Assembly (NCBI GenBank): GCA_937958665.1 | Contig: CALGNM010000024.1 | Location: forward strand, 1 to 16,778 | Length of the DNA stretch: 16,778 bases | Origin: an uncultured bacterium | GTDB lineage: Bacteria > Edwardsbacteria > AC1 > EtOH8 | Direction of reading: 5' to 3' | Part shown: positions 15,298-16,778 of the stretch, in pieces | Layout: every line of letters starts with the position of its first letter | Numbering within the stretch: position 1 is the stretch's first letter | Made by a program: the position numbers and the translations under genes | Notes under the pieces: generated by a model | What the model was told of the DNA's origin: nothing | What the model saw: the letters and a program-made list of their open reading frames with translations, nothing else | The model's database searches: none

Positions 15298-15419
15298 GGC
15301 AAATCCCTCCAAAATTTATAGGTTAATCAGTTATTGACTCCAAAATGGACATTCAGGTCTGGTTGGCTGTTTGCCTCCACCCCCTTTCGATCAGGTGTCT
15401 TTATGGCTTTATTGTCTGG

Positions 15420-16730
15420 TTACTTGGCCACCACCTTGTTCCCGGTGGCAAAGCTCTGCCCCTGTTCCTTCTCCACCACCTGGGCCTCGGACATCTTGGA
15501 CTGGACCTCGGTCAGCAGCAGCTCGCCCAGCTTGGTCACCTGCTTGCCCAACACCTCCCCGGTCACCGGGTGGGTGATGGCCTCGCCCTCCTTGTACACC
15601 ACCATCTTCATGCCCTTGCGCATGCCCTTGGCCGAGCCCACGTCCAGCACGATGTTGGGCACGTCCACCTTGATCACATAGCCCTCCACCAGCGGCACGT
15701 CGTTGTAGACCTGGATGGCGATGTCGGTGGCCATGTTCTTGACGTCCTGCAGGGAGTTCTTGGGGCTGTAGGCGTCCTTGGCGGTGATGATCACCCCGGA
15801 CTCGGTGTCGATCAGCCGGGCGTCGATCCCCACCCCTTCCCCGGTCGAGGAGATGGAGCCGATCAGGATGGCGTCCACCCCGATCATCTTGCCTACCTTG
15901 ACCGCCTTGTCGGGGTCGATGGCCCCGGTCATCCCCAGCTTTTGCTCATTGAGCACCTTGTCGATCTGGGACCGCTCGATGATCTTGAACCTTTTCAGGC
16001 TGTAGAGCGAGGTGATCATCTTGTCCTGAACGGTGTTGGTGATGTAGGGGTCGCCGCCCTTGTTGTCGAAGGGCAGCACGGCTATGGACAGGCGGTTGCC
16101 CACCTGGGTGACCCGGGTGGGGTCGTAGGTCAGGGCGCCCACCGGCAGGGTCCCCACCTCGCTGGACGAAGTCCTCCGATCGGCCTCCTTGCGGGCCAGC
16201 TTCTCCCTCTCCTCGGACAGGCGGCGTTCCTCCAAAGCCAGCTTCTTGGCGGTGGCCTCGTCGGCCTCCTTTTTCTGGCGCTCCAGGGCGGCGGCCTGCT
16301 CGGCCAGACGCTTTTTCTCGCGCTCCAGCTGCTCCCGCTCCCGGGCCAGCCGCTTCTCCTCCTCCCGGTCCACATAGGGGGCGGCGGCCGAAGGCGATGG
16401 GGCGTCGCCCCGGCCTATCTTGTCCAGATACTCCCGGGCCCGCTTGGAGGGCGAAAAGGCCAGGGACAGCTCCAGCGACTTCCTGGCGTTGGCCACATCC
16501 CCCAGGTTGTAGTAGCAGATCCCCATCTCCCGGTGGGGGAAATAGTCCATAAAGTGCATGCCGTACATCCGGAACTGGGGCTTGTCCTTGAACTCCAGGG
16601 AGATGGCGCTGCGGAACTCGTCGATGGCCCTCTCCCAGTTGCCCGTCTTCATATAATTTAGGCCGTCCTCGTAATAATTATACCACTTGCCCCCGGCATA
16701 TATGGTGGCCGGCAGAATCAGGGCCACTAT
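15420..16730 (-). CDS. CsgG-domain protein with TPR and coiled coil, 5' end missing
   Basis: 436 genomic residues remain (numbered from the first genomic codon). They begin inside a hydrophobic run that is probably the signal peptide core (IVALILPATIYAGG). The next region (about 16-105) has TPR-like repeats (YYEDGLNYMKTGNWERAIDEFRSAISL; ICYYNLGDVANARKSLELSL). A highly charged coiled coil spans about 121-185. The CsgG-like domain runs about 213-345: LSIAVLPFDN, IIERSQIDKVLNEQKLGMTGAIDP, VGKMIGVDAILIGSI and IDARLIDTESGVII. The end (about 347-436) resembles the FlgT C-terminal domain. The frame can be read six codons further, giving MCSSDL, but that is adapter sequence and not a real start. It is the first visible gene of the envelope cluster, and the true start and any upstream genes are lost. 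Confidence 0.9.
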   Translation of the reverse strand: MVALILPATIYAGGKWYNYYEDGLNYMKTGNWERAIDEFRSAISLEFKDKPQFRMYGMHFMDYFPHREMGICYYNLGDVANARKSLELSLAFSPSKRAREYLDKIGRGDAPSPSAAAPYVDREEEKRLAREREQLEREKKRLAEQAAALERQKKEADEATAKKLALEERRLSEEREKLARKEADRRTSSSEVGTLPVGALTYDPTRVTQVGNRLSIAVLPFDNKGGDPYITNTVQDKMITSLYSLKRFKIIERSQIDKVLNEQKLGMTGAIDPDKAVKVGKMIGVDAILIGSISSTGEGVGIDARLIDTESGVIITAKDAYSPKNSLQDVKNMATDIAIQVYNDVPLVEGYVIKVDVPNIVLDVGSAKGMRKGMKMVVYKEGEAITHPVTGEVLGKQVTKLGELLLTEVQSKMSEAQVVEKEQGQSFATGNKVVAK

Positions 16731-16731
16731 A

Positions 16732-16778
16732 AGATCGGAAGAGCACACGTCTGAACTCCAGTCACCGAATACGATCTC
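16732..16778 (+). other. Illumina adapter/index sequence left in the assembly (right end)
   Basis: The last 47 bases read AGATCGGAAGAGC through CCAGTCAC, then the index CGAATACG, then ATCTC, exactly the standard indexed adapter in plus orientation. It is the reverse complement of bases 1-45 plus two more bases. Genomic sequence ends at about 16731. In the minus strand it supplies a false start codon to the CsgG gene at this end. Confidence 0.98.

Noticed and set aside
15298-15312. TTG start five codons upstream in the outer-membrane protein gene
   Set aside because: The extra codons are the ribosome binding site itself (GGAGGG). The ATG at 15297 has the right spacing and starts a normal signal peptide.
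15315-15343. Promoter-like pair TTGGAG-17-TATAAA before the outer-membrane protein gene
   Set aside because: Transcription would start inside the ribosome binding site, leaving no usable leader. The rest of the 122-base gap shows no other clear signal.
15345-16661. A 438-codon open frame on the plus strand
   Set aside because: It lies opposite the CsgG-domain gene, is made of low-complexity Leu/Gly/His/Val-rich residues, and has no recognisable domain. Antisense open frames are expected in GC-rich coding sequence.
8811-16730. A flagellar or curli operon
   Set aside because: FlgT-like and CsgG-like domains are present, but no hook, ring, motor, curlin or chaperone gene is visible, so naming the system after either would overreach.
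1-16778. Perfect 45-base inverted repeat at the two ends, as in a linear element or transposon
   Set aside because: Both arms are commercial sequencing adapter with the same index, so the repeat is an artefact.

Overview
The window is a bacterial contig of high GC content, almost certainly from an uncultivated diderm (two-membrane) bacterium. The diderm call rests on an outer-membrane beta-barrel of the FadL/OmpP1 type, three CsgG-domain proteins and a lipoprotein. The exact phylum cannot be read from the sequence. An FCB-like or candidate-phylum bacterium is a guess only. Both extreme ends (1-45 and 16732-16778) are not genomic. They are the same Illumina indexed adapter in opposite orientations, so the contig stops artificially inside a gene at each side. 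All genes lie on the minus strand, so transcription runs from high to low coordinates.

Right half (16730 to 8811): a run of seven genes for exported proteins. In transcription order these are a 5'-truncated CsgG-domain protein with TPR-like and coiled-coil parts, a FadL/OmpP1-like outer-membrane barrel, an LPP20-like periplasmic protein, a FlgT-N-like protein, a second CsgG-domain protein, a FecR-domain protein, and a CsgG/TPR lipoprotein. The domain types match pieces of the flagellar protein FlgT and the curli exporter CsgG, but no flagellar or curli structural gene is present in the window. This is the best candidate for an undescribed envelope system. A strong hairpin lies between the LPP20-like and FlgT-N-like genes, and a terminator-like hairpin follows the last gene.

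Middle (8747 to 1899): a tightly packed and mostly overlapping operon. It encodes a PDZ/radical-SAM DUF512 protein, an ElyC/YdcF-like envelope factor, a COG2426 small multidrug export-like membrane protein, the ribosome assembly GTPase Der, the acyl-phosphate glycerol-3-phosphate acyltransferase PlsY, glycerol-3-phosphate dehydrogenase GpsA, the peptidoglycan editing factor PgeF and a MerR-type regulator. Its themes are envelope and phospholipid synthesis plus ribosome assembly.

Left end (1882 to 46): a single tRNA-Pro(GGG) gene with its own sigma70-type promoter and intrinsic terminator. It is followed by an M29-type metallo-aminopeptidase and a DUF4846-type secreted protein, the latter cut off by the left adapter. 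No insertion sequence, CRISPR array, rRNA or phage gene was seen. No intergenic gap exceeds about 125 bases.
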